Of a stretch of DNA of 14,994 bases, positions 1-5,556 are shown one piece after another. The position numbers and the translations under genes are program-made. Below the pieces are notes generated by a model. That model was not told the DNA's origin. It worked only from the letters and a program-made list of their open reading frames with translations, and searched no databases. Origin of the DNA: Lachnospiraceae bacterium UBA3692 (GTDB taxonomy: Bacteria > Bacillota > Clostridia > Lachnospirales > Lachnospiraceae); assembly GCA_002372815.1 (NCBI GenBank), contig DFIR01000092.1, positions 1-14,994 of the forward strand, given 5' to 3'. Position 1 is the stretch's first letter; every line of letters begins with the position of its first letter.

Positions 1-39
1 CAGGCCGAATTGGCCGCCAAGATTCATTCATCACTGTGA
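1..39 (+). CDS. Possible C-terminal tail of the gene upstream of livF (partial)
   Basis: Reading frame 1 is open from the window edge to a TGA at 37-39 and gives a 12-residue tail, QAELAAKIHSSL. Upstream of livF the usual neighbour is livG, the other ATPase of the branched-chain amino-acid transporter, so this may be its end. Twelve residues carry no recognisable motif, and the tail does not resemble the AYLG-type ending common in that family. The assignment rests on position alone and is weak. Confidence 0.25.
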   Translation, partial: QAELAAKIHSSL

Positions 40-50
40 GGCCTCTGTTG

Positions 51-69
51 CAGATCGCTGCGCGATCTG
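51..69 (+). other. Short perfect hairpin upstream of livF
   Basis: CAGATCGC (51-58) and GCGATCTG (62-69) form an 8-bp perfect stem with a 3-nt loop. It sits 13 nt before the livF Shine-Dalgarno (AAGGGAAA, about 83-90). No T-run follows, so it is not a terminator. It could stabilise or process the operon mRNA; that is inference. Confidence 0.45.
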
Positions 70-94
70 TCGGCACGGATAGAAGGGAAAGCAT

Positions 95-799
95 ATGTTA
101 AAGGTTGAGGGGTTAAAAGTCCGGTACGGGATGATCGAGGCGATCAAGGGGATCTCCTTTGAGGTGCATGACGGGGAGATCGTGACGCTGATCGGCGCGA
201 ACGGCGCCGGCAAAACGACGACCATGCACGCCATCTCGGACCTGGTGCCCGCGGCGGAAGGGAGCATCCAGCTGGACGGCGTGGAGCTCACGAAGGTGCC
301 GGGGCATAAGATCGTCGGCATGGGGCTGGCGCAGGTGCCGGAAGGGCGGCGCGTTTTCGCCCAGCAGACGGTGGAAGAGAATCTGATCCTCGGATCCTAC
401 CTCCGGAAAGACCAGGGGGCGATCGCGCAGGATATGGAGGAGGTCTTCCAGATCTTTCCGAGGCTTGGGGAGAGACGGTCGCAGGCGGCCGGAACGCTCT
501 CGGGCGGTGAGCAGCAGATGCTGGCGATGGGCCGCGCACTGATGGCGAAGCCGTCGATCCTCCTGCTCGACGAGCCCTCCATGGGACTCTCGCCGCTGCT
601 GGTCTCGGAGATCTTCCAGATCATCGAGGACATCAACCAGCGCGGGACGACGATCCTCCTGGTGGAGCAGAACGCGAAGCGGGCGCTGGCGATCGCCAGC
701 CGCGCCTACGTCCTGGAGACGGGACGCATCACCCTGCAGGGCACCGGCATGGAGCTCGCGAACGACGAGCGCGTGAAGAAAGCGTACCTTGGCGGCTGA
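95..799 (+). CDS. livF: Branched-chain amino-acid ABC transporter, ATP-binding protein LivF
   Basis: 234 residues, the usual LivF length. It is one of two cytoplasmic ATPases that energise uptake of leucine, isoleucine and valine through the LivH/LivM permeases. Visible motifs are Walker A GANGAGKTT (34-42), signature LSGGEQQ (135-141), Walker B ILLLDEPSMGLSP (155-167), and the switch region LLVEQN (188-193). In the last, the LivF family characteristically has Q where most ABC ATPases have the H-loop histidine. The segment VPEGRRVFAQQTVEENL (81-97) is also typical of LivF. The start is supported by AAGGGAAA about 5 nt upstream. The other transporter genes would lie left of the window. The CBS-ACT gene follows after 69 nt and is probably co-transcribed. 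Confidence 0.95.
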   Translation: MLKVEGLKVRYGMIEAIKGISFEVHDGEIVTLIGANGAGKTTTMHAISDLVPAAEGSIQLDGVELTKVPGHKIVGMGLAQVPEGRRVFAQQTVEENLILGSYLRKDQGAIAQDMEEVFQIFPRLGERRSQAAGTLSGGEQQMLAMGRALMAKPSILLLDEPSMGLSPLLVSEIFQIIEDINQRGTTILLVEQNAKRALAIASRAYVLETGRITLQGTGMELANDERVKKAYLGG

Positions 800-868
800 T
801 GTGCCGCAGAGAAGTTTTTCGCAATGTGGTTCCGGCGGACCGCCGGACGAAGGAAGAGGAGGAAGATC

Positions 869-1561
869 ATGTACGTAAAAGACCATATGACCAAAGATCC
901 GGTCACCATTACCAGCGATGTTTCGATCTCCAAGGCTGTGGACATGATGGCCCGCGGCGGTTTTCACAGGCTGCCGGTCGTGGACGCGGAAGGCAAGCTG
1001 ATCGGCCTCGTCACCGGCGGACTGGTGGAGGAGAAGAGCGGCTCGAAAGCGACCTCGCTCTCCATCTATGAGCTCAACTACCTTCTCCGCAAGACCAAAG
1101 TCGCCGACATCATGATCCGCGACACACAGACCATCACCCAGGACGTCTTCGTGGAGGAGGCCGCCCAGAAGATGCTCGACAACAGCATCTCCGTCCTGCC
1201 CGTCGTGGACGACGACCGCCACGTCGTCGGCATCATCACTGAAAAAGACATCTTCCAGGCCTTCACCGAGCTGCTCGGCTACAAGCACCAGGGGACCCGC
1301 TTCGTCTTCAACTGCGATGACAGACCGGGCTACTTCGTCGGCATCATCAAAGCCCTGGCGGACCAGAACGCCAACGTGGAATCCCTCGCCATCTACCGCA
1401 CCAAAGAGCGCGGCACAGAAGCCGTCGTCAAGGCCACCGGCGAGATCCCTGTCGAAAAAATGACCAAGATCTTCATCGACGCCGGCTACCGTCTGACCGA
1501 CATCGCCCAGACGACCAAGTTCGGCACCGTGAAGAAATACTCCGTCAGCGACGGGGAGTGA
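869..1561 (+). CDS. CBS-CBS-ACT domain regulatory protein (AcuB-like)
   Basis: 230 residues from the ATG at 869, chosen because GGAAGAGGAGGAAG lies just upstream; an in-frame ATG at 824 lacks such a site and adds a basic, unlikely leader. A CBS domain pair spans about residues 1-135: MTKDPVTIT and GFHRLPVVD in the first, IMIRDTQTIT and SVLPVVDDDRHVVGIITEKDI in the second. An ACT-like domain follows (about 143-215, with DRPGYFVGIIKALADQNANVES). CBS pairs generally bind adenine nucleotides and ACT domains bind amino acids. A soluble sensor adjusting branched-chain amino-acid uptake or metabolism is therefore a reasonable inference from its place behind livF. The ligand and target are unknown. 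No canonical terminator follows the gene. Confidence 0.85.
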   Translation: MYVKDHMTKDPVTITSDVSISKAVDMMARGGFHRLPVVDAEGKLIGLVTGGLVEEKSGSKATSLSIYELNYLLRKTKVADIMIRDTQTITQDVFVEEAAQKMLDNSISVLPVVDDDRHVVGIITEKDIFQAFTELLGYKHQGTRFVFNCDDRPGYFVGIIKALADQNANVESLAIYRTKERGTEAVVKATGEIPVEKMTKIFIDAGYRLTDIAQTTKFGTVKKYSVSDGE

Positions 1562-1626
1562 GGGGGCTGCGGCGCTGCATTGCCTGCAGTCGCTGCGAAG
1601 CTGAAGCACCAGCATGCTGTGTCACC

Positions 1627-1647
1627 GCCGCGCCGTTGCGGCGCGGC
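1627..1647 (+). other. GC hairpin in the 270-nt gap after the CBS-ACT gene
   Basis: GCCGCGCC (1627-1634) and GGCGCGGC (1640-1647) form a perfect 8-bp stem with a 5-nt loop. A 10-bp palindrome, CAGCATGCTG, lies just before it (1610-1619). No T-tract follows either. The stretch 1562-1760 is very GC-rich and holds no convincing gene. The hairpin may end transcription inefficiently or with Rho, or may only reflect composition. Confidence 0.4.
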
Positions 1648-1760
1648 AGAAGCGATAGTGTGCGGCGTCGGTGTCATCGCCGCGACGCTCTGCGCTGCAG
1701 CAGCAAGAGCGCGCTGTGACCGGCAGCGGGAGCATGAACTCGCCACAGCCGGTACCGAGA

Positions 1761-1789
1761 TTGTGCCGCAGGCGACATCATGATATAAT
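1761..1789 (+). promoter_or_regulatory. Sigma-70/SigA-type promoter for rubrerythrin
   Basis: A perfect -10 TATAAT (1784-1789) lies exactly 17 bp after TTGTGC (1761-1766), which shares TTG with the -35 consensus. The surrounding sequence turns abruptly AT-rich within a GC-rich gap, as expected for a promoter. The rubrerythrin start codon is about 35 nt beyond the expected transcription start. No operator (for example a PerR box) is obvious. Confidence 0.75.
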
Positions 1790-1831
1790 GAATATGATAT
1801 CGTCAACTTAATTTCAAAAAGGAGGGATCCT

Positions 1832-2392
1832 ATGGCAGATATGTATCAGAAGATGGGAAGAAACCTGACCGGCACCCAGACCTTTGAGAACCTGATGACT
1901 GCTTTTGCAGGTGAGTCCCAGGCAAGAAACAAATACACCTATTTCGCATCCAAGGCCAAGAAGGACGGCTACGTCCAGATCGCGAAGATCTTCGAGGAGA
2001 CCGCCGCGAACGAGAAGGAGCACGCAAAGATCTGGTACAAGATCCTGGAAGGCGTGCACAGCACAAAAGAAAACCTTGAGATGGCTGCCGAGGGCGAGCA
2101 CGAAGAGTGGACAGAGATGTATCCGAGCTTCGCCAAGACTGCCCGCGAAGAAGGCTTCAACGAGATCGCCGATCTCTTCGAGAAGGTCGCCGCGATCGAG
2201 AAAGAGCATGAAGAGCGCTATCGCCAGCTGATCGCCAACATCGAAGGCGGCCTCGTCTTCTCCAGAGACGGCGACAGGATCTGGCAGTGCTCCAACTGCG
2301 GCCACATCCACGTCGGCCCGGCCGCCCCTGACGTATGTCCCGTGTGCGACCACCCGCAGGCCTACTTTGAGATCAAGGCAGACAACTATTGA
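1832..2392 (+). CDS. rbr: Rubrerythrin
   Basis: 186 residues with classical two-domain rubrerythrin architecture. It is a cytoplasmic non-haem iron peroxidase that reduces hydrogen peroxide in anaerobes, taking electrons through its rubredoxin domain. The diiron four-helix domain (about 1-140) shows the ligand pattern GES (E28), ExxH (E61, H64), EHxE (E89, E92) and ExxH (E123, H126), plus the family block FAGESQARNKYTYF. The C-terminal rubredoxin-type site has two CxxC knuckles, CSNC (153-156) and CPVC (169-172). AAAAAGGAGGGAT precedes the ATG. The gene has its own promoter and a strong terminator, so it is probably monocistronic. It points to a strictly anaerobic host with oxidative-stress defence. 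Confidence 0.97.
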   Translation: MADMYQKMGRNLTGTQTFENLMTAFAGESQARNKYTYFASKAKKDGYVQIAKIFEETAANEKEHAKIWYKILEGVHSTKENLEMAAEGEHEEWTEMYPSFAKTAREEGFNEIADLFEKVAAIEKEHEERYRQLIANIEGGLVFSRDGDRIWQCSNCGHIHVGPAAPDVCPVCDHPQAYFEIKADNY

Positions 2393-2414
2393 TCTGACAG
2401 TGGAGAATAACAGA

Positions 2415-2447
2415 GATAACCCGGCTTCTGGCCGGGTTATCTTTTTT
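2415..2447 (+). terminator. Intrinsic terminator of rubrerythrin
   Basis: A perfect 11-bp stem, GATAACCCGGC (2415-2425) with GCCGGGTTATC (2431-2441), has a 5-nt loop and is followed directly by six T (2442-2447). It starts 22 nt after the rubrerythrin stop codon. This should stop plus-strand transcription before the repeat arrays. Confidence 0.95.
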
Positions 2448-2520
2448 GTGGGGTGCTTGGAGGGGGAGATTGTCGGGGACTGTCTGTTTGCTTCTGGCTG
2501 CTGTCACTGTGCCGCTCTGG
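2448..2520. other. Gene-free lead-in to repeat array A, with a decayed half unit
   Basis: No start codon with a ribosome binding site and no promoter could be found here. The last part (about 2501-2520) reads TGTCACTGTGCCGCTCTGG, which resembles the tail of the array-A spacer (TGTCATTGCCGTTCTGG). It is therefore probably a degenerate, truncated unit preceding the first recognisable repeat. Confidence 0.5.
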
Positions 2521-3049
2521 TACCGCTGCAGCAGTCGTGGCGGCAGTCAAACGGCAACCCCGGCAATCCATGATCATCATTGCCGTTTTGGTGCCGTTGC
2601 GGAAGCTGTGGCGGCAGTCAAACAGAAATCTCGACCAATCATAGTCATAGTTGCTATCTGACTGCCGCTATAGCATACGTAGCGGCAGTCAAACAGCAAG
2701 CCCGGCAAGACATCACGTTCATTGCCGTTCTGGTGTCGCTACAGAAGCCGTAGCGGCAGCCAAACAGAAATCTCGACCAATCATAGTCATAGTTGCTATC
2801 TGACTGCCGCTATAGCATACGTAGCGGCAGTCAAACAGCAAGCCCGGCAAGACAACACTGTCATTGCCGTTCTGGTGCCGCTACGGAAGCTGTGGCGGCA
2901 GTCAAATAGCAGACCTGACAAGCCATGACTGTCATTGCCGTTCTGGTGCCGCTACAGATGCCGTAGCGGCAGCCAAATAGCAACCCCGGCAAGCCATGAC
3001 TGTCATTGCCGTTCTGGTGCCGCTACGGAAGCCGTAGCGGCAGCCAAAA
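2521..3049. repeat. Tandem array A: eight 71-bp hairpin repeats
   Basis: Eight 25-nt inverted-repeat cores begin at 2521, 2592, 2663, 2734, 2805, 2876, 2947 and 3018, every interval being exactly 71 bp. The consensus core has arms TGCCGCTACGG and CCGTAGCGGCA around a 3-nt loop (AAG); the copy at 3018-3042 is perfectly paired. Each core is followed by a 46-nt linker beginning GYCAAA, usually ending ATTGCCGTTCTGG. The linkers are related to one another, which excludes a CRISPR array. Units at 2663 and 2805 use a variant core (loop region TATAGCATACG) preceded by a variant linker ending TGAC. Because 71 is not a multiple of 3, the array cannot encode a repetitive protein in one frame. It lies between convergent genes. 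Confidence 0.93.
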
Positions 3050-3404
3050 GACCATCAAGTCATGCCGACACAAACGAAGGGATGTAGTGTACGTAAGAGG
3101 TACGGAAGAAGAGTCATACCGACCCGAAAACGTACATCGAAGGAAGCCAGGGCTGCGATGTACGCAAGATGGACGGAAGAAGAGCCGGAGCGACCCGAAA
3201 ACGTACATCGAAGGAAGCCAGGACTGCGATGTACGCAAGATGGACGGAAGAAGAGCCGGAGCGACCCGAAAACGTACATTGAAGGAAGTCAGGGCTGAAA
3301 TGTACGCAACAGGTACGGAAGAAGAGTCATACCGACCCGAAAACGTACATCAAACCCAGCCAGAACCGCAACGTACGGCAATGTACGCAAGAGGGACGGA
3401 AGAA
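3050..3404. repeat. Tandem array B: about five units of a second 71-bp hairpin repeat
   Basis: Units begin GACC at 3050, 3121, 3192, 3263 and 3334, again exactly 71 bp apart. Units at 3121 and 3192 differ at one base. The first unit is diverged in its left half. The last has about 10 extra bases between its arms and fades into unique sequence. Each good unit has a stem CGTACATCG with CGATGTACG (for example 3131-3139 and 3156-3164) around a 16-nt loop, then GCAAGAKGGACGGAAGAAGAG. Read on the minus strand, the stem is followed by TTTTC. An open frame runs across the array but its amino acids change with each unit because the frame rotates, so I do not call a gene. Confidence 0.9.
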
Positions 3405-3447
3405 AACAAGAACCGTCCACAACCCGTACCACCACCGACAGGGCAAC

Positions 3448-3491
3448 AAAAAATGCCTGCCGGACGGCTGCAAATAACAGCCATCCGGCAG
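3448..3491 (-). terminator. Intrinsic terminator of the LCP gene (minus strand)
   Basis: On the minus strand a 14-bp stem with one mismatch (3478-3491 with 3457-3470, 7-nt loop 3471-3477) continues into GGCA and then six T (plus-strand A at 3448-3453). It lies about 100 nt past the LCP stop codon at 3594-3596, with no other minus-strand gene in between. Right of the stem on the plus strand there is no T-run, so it works for minus-strand transcription only. Confidence 0.88.
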
Positions 3492-3593
3492 ACACAGGCA
3501 CATAGCCACTTGATTGAATAATTGAAGACAGGAACCGGCGGTGTCAGCAGGCAGAAAGAAGACAGTGAATCAGTCCTTCCGCCGCCATCACCC

Positions 3594-5291
3594 TCACTCC
3601 GCCAGGGTCTTAGCGATCTTCTCGGAGAGGCCCGGAAGGACTTCGTTGTCGGGCCACATGACGTAGAGCTGCATGCTGCCCATGGAGTAGGTGGGCTGGG
3701 TGTCGCCGAAGCCGGTGGCCTGCTGGCTCTCGACAGTCCAGTGAGGGTTGCTGGCGATCTGGGCGCTGATCAGGGAAGTCATGTCGTCCTTGGACATGCT
3801 GGTCTGCATGCACTCGCTGATGACCTGCATGACTTCGTCGGCGTTGCGGAGGACGGAGGCGGACTGCATTTTTTCGATGATGGCGGTGAGGACGGCCTGC
3901 TGGTTGCGGCCGCGCTGGTTGTCGCCGGAAGCGAAGGAGTAGCGCTCGCGGGAGAAGGCGAGGGCTGCCTGTCCGTCAAGGTGATTGAGGCCCTGGGTGA
4001 AGTTGTAGCCGCCTGCGGAGAAACTGTACTCAGACTGGACGTCTACGCCGCCCAGGACGTCCACGATGCGGATCAGGGACGTGAAGTTGATGCGGATGTA
4101 TTCGTCCATGTGTGTGTCGTAGAGGTTCTCCAGGGTCGCCATGGAGGCGCCGATGCCGTAGATGCCGGCGTGGGTCAGCTTGTCGCGGGCGTCGCCGGAG
4201 ATGCCGGGGATGGTCACGTAGTAGTCACGGGGCGTGGTCGTGAGCAGGATCTTATGGGTGCGCGCGTTGACCGTCATGATGATGTTCACGTCGCTGCGGG
4301 AGGTCGTGCTGATCGGGCCGGAGACGTCGATGCCGCTGATGTAGACGTTGAAGGCGCGCTCCGTGATAGGCAGATCGGCCTGGGAAGGCTGGGGATCAGT
4401 GCCGGCAGCTGCCGACGGATCCGAGGTCTGCTGGTCGCCGGCGGAGGCCGCATCGGCGGAGCCGTCCTGGCTGACTTCGTAAGTGAATTCTTTGGTGTAG
4501 ATGATCCGCACCTGGTCGCTGTAGTTCTCGATGACTTCGTCCATCATGGAAGTGATGGCGCTGTTGTAGATGAGGGCGTCGGTCTCGCCGGCGAGGAGGG
4601 CGTTGCCCTGCTCGACAGGGGAGGGGTATTCCGTGACTTCCGGAACTGTCGCGATGCGGGACTCGATGTCGGCGATCATCTCGGTGAGACGGTCCGTGCT
4701 GCCGGTGGAACTGATGCCGAAGCGGTAGCCGGCGGTGTCTTCGATGGTCTCGGCGGGATCGTCGCTGCGGACCACGACGACCATCTCATCTGTCTGCATC
4801 TGGGCGTCCGAGATGGCGGTCAGAGTGCGGTCGATCCGCTGCAGGTAGAGGAAACCGAAGACCAGCATGCCGCACAGGAAAATGCTGAGGATCGCCCCGG
4901 CGGAGCGGAGCGCGCCGTGTCCGTGCAGCTGCAGGAACATGGAGATGACGAAGGTCACGAGGATCGCCGCCGCACCGGCGAAGGAGAGGCCGGCCGGAAG
5001 CAGTCCGCCCGCAAAAATATAGTAGAGGACACCCGCCGAGAGAAGGCTCTGGAGGACCAGCAGCACCAGGTGGAAGATGCGGGCCGGGCTGAGGGCGGGG
5101 CGGGCGCCGGGAGTACCGGGAGCGCCTGCGCCGGGAGTGCCGGGAGTGCCGGGAGTACCGGGAGTGCCGGGAGTGCCTGCGCCAGCGGCGCTGCCGGATC
5201 CGCTGACACTGGCGGGAGCACCGGCGCTGCCAGTACCGCTGCCGGCGGCGCCGGCACTATTCAATTTTTCTTTATTCTCAGTTTCTGTCAT
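3594..5291 (-). CDS. LCP (LytR-CpsA-Psr) family cell-wall glycopolymer transferase
   Basis: 565 residues from the ATG at 5291 (MTETENKEK), chosen because AAAGGA lies 9 nt upstream and because the promoter -10 (5366-5371) leaves no leader for the longer frame starting at 5354. LCP enzymes join teichoic acid-like or capsular polymers to peptidoglycan outside the membrane. A cytoplasmic head rich in G, A, S, P and T (12-64) includes a GTP tripeptide run (38-53). Three hydrophobic segments follow (about 72-95, 100-120, 131-150). Residues about 170-270 resemble a small periplasmic binding-protein fold. The LCP domain (about 312-480) shows ISGIDVSGP, RSD (332-334), TTPRDYYV (352-359), KLTHAGIYG (371-379) and QRGRNQQ (459-465). 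The polymer substrate is unknown. Confidence 0.9.
   Translation of the reverse strand: MTETENKEKLNSAGAAGSGTGSAGAPASVSGSGSAAGAGTPGTPGTPGTPGTPGAGAPGTPGARPALSPARIFHLVLLVLQSLLSAGVLYYIFAGGLLPAGLSFAGAAAILVTFVISMFLQLHGHGALRSAGAILSIFLCGMLVFGFLYLQRIDRTLTAISDAQMQTDEMVVVVRSDDPAETIEDTAGYRFGISSTGSTDRLTEMIADIESRIATVPEVTEYPSPVEQGNALLAGETDALIYNSAITSMMDEVIENYSDQVRIIYTKEFTYEVSQDGSADAASAGDQQTSDPSAAAGTDPQPSQADLPITERAFNVYISGIDVSGPISTTSRSDVNIIMTVNARTHKILLTTTPRDYYVTIPGISGDARDKLTHAGIYGIGASMATLENLYDTHMDEYIRINFTSLIRIVDVLGGVDVQSEYSFSAGGYNFTQGLNHLDGQAALAFSRERYSFASGDNQRGRNQQAVLTAIIEKMQSASVLRNADEVMQVISECMQTSMSKDDMTSLISAQIASNPHWTVESQQATGFGDTQPTYSMGSMQLYVMWPDNEVLPGLSEKIAKTLAE
5098..5190 (-). repeat. 9-bp microsatellite coding the GTP repeat in the LCP head
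   Basis: The plus strand reads CCGGGAGTG or CCGGGAGTA several times in tandem with a 9-bp period, interrupted by GCGCCTGCG. On the coding (minus) strand it gives Gly-Thr-Pro repeats in the cytoplasmic N-terminus. Because 9 is a multiple of 3, gain or loss of units keeps the frame, so length may vary between strains. Confidence 0.8.
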
Positions 5292-5365
5292 GAAGATCAT
5301 TCCTTTCTGATCATCTGCGCTTTTCTTCTTGAAGCGCGGTTCTTTTTTATACATATACGTTCTGT

Positions 5366-5393
5366 ATTATAGCACGGTTTGTTGGGATGCAAA
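5366..5393 (-). promoter_or_regulatory. Promoter of the LCP gene
   Basis: On the minus strand a perfect -10 TATAAT (5371 to 5366) follows TTTGCA (5393 to 5388) with a 16-bp spacer. The start of transcription would be near 5359, which supports the ATG at 5291 with a leader of roughly 70 nt. The plus-strand gene at 5557 diverges from here, and its own promoter is not clear. Confidence 0.7.
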
Positions 5394-5556
5394 TGTGAAA
5401 AGAAACGAAAAAGGGACAGGGAAGGACGGTCACTTTGTACAGAGATTCTACGTTCGGGGCGCAAAAGAGGGCGGTTTGCGGATGGATTTTCCGGCGTATG
5501 TCTGTTAACATGGGGGCGACATGACAAAAGAGACAGAAAGAAGTGAATGAGAAATT

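Noticed and set aside
1562..1760. Structured non-coding RNA in the GC-rich gap after the CBS-ACT gene
   Set aside because: Only short palindromes typical of GC-rich sequence were found. I recognised no riboswitch or known RNA family pattern.
2521..3042. CRISPR array
   Set aside because: The spacers would be 46 nt and homologous to each other, the repeated 25-mers vary, and no cas genes are present.
2521..3404. Integron attC sites or a transposon end
   Set aside because: There are no cassette ORFs between hairpins, no integrase or transposase, no GTT-type attC core and no target-site duplication visible.
3006..3521. 171-residue plus-strand open frame across array B, with apparent repeat peptides such as RPENVH
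   Set aside because: 71 is not divisible by 3, so each unit is read in a different frame. No ribosome binding site precedes the start, and similar frames open in other phases. It is an effect of stop-poor repeats.
3522..5372. 616-residue plus-strand open frame opposite the LCP gene
   Set aside because: Its protein is rich in D, V, G, H and A with no motifs, and is the antisense of a clearly conserved LCP enzyme. Long antisense frames are expected at this GC content.
5475..5502. Promoter TTTGCG-16-TATGTC for the BMP-fusion gene
   Set aside because: Both boxes match consensus poorly. Some promoter must exist in 5372-5556, but I cannot place it.
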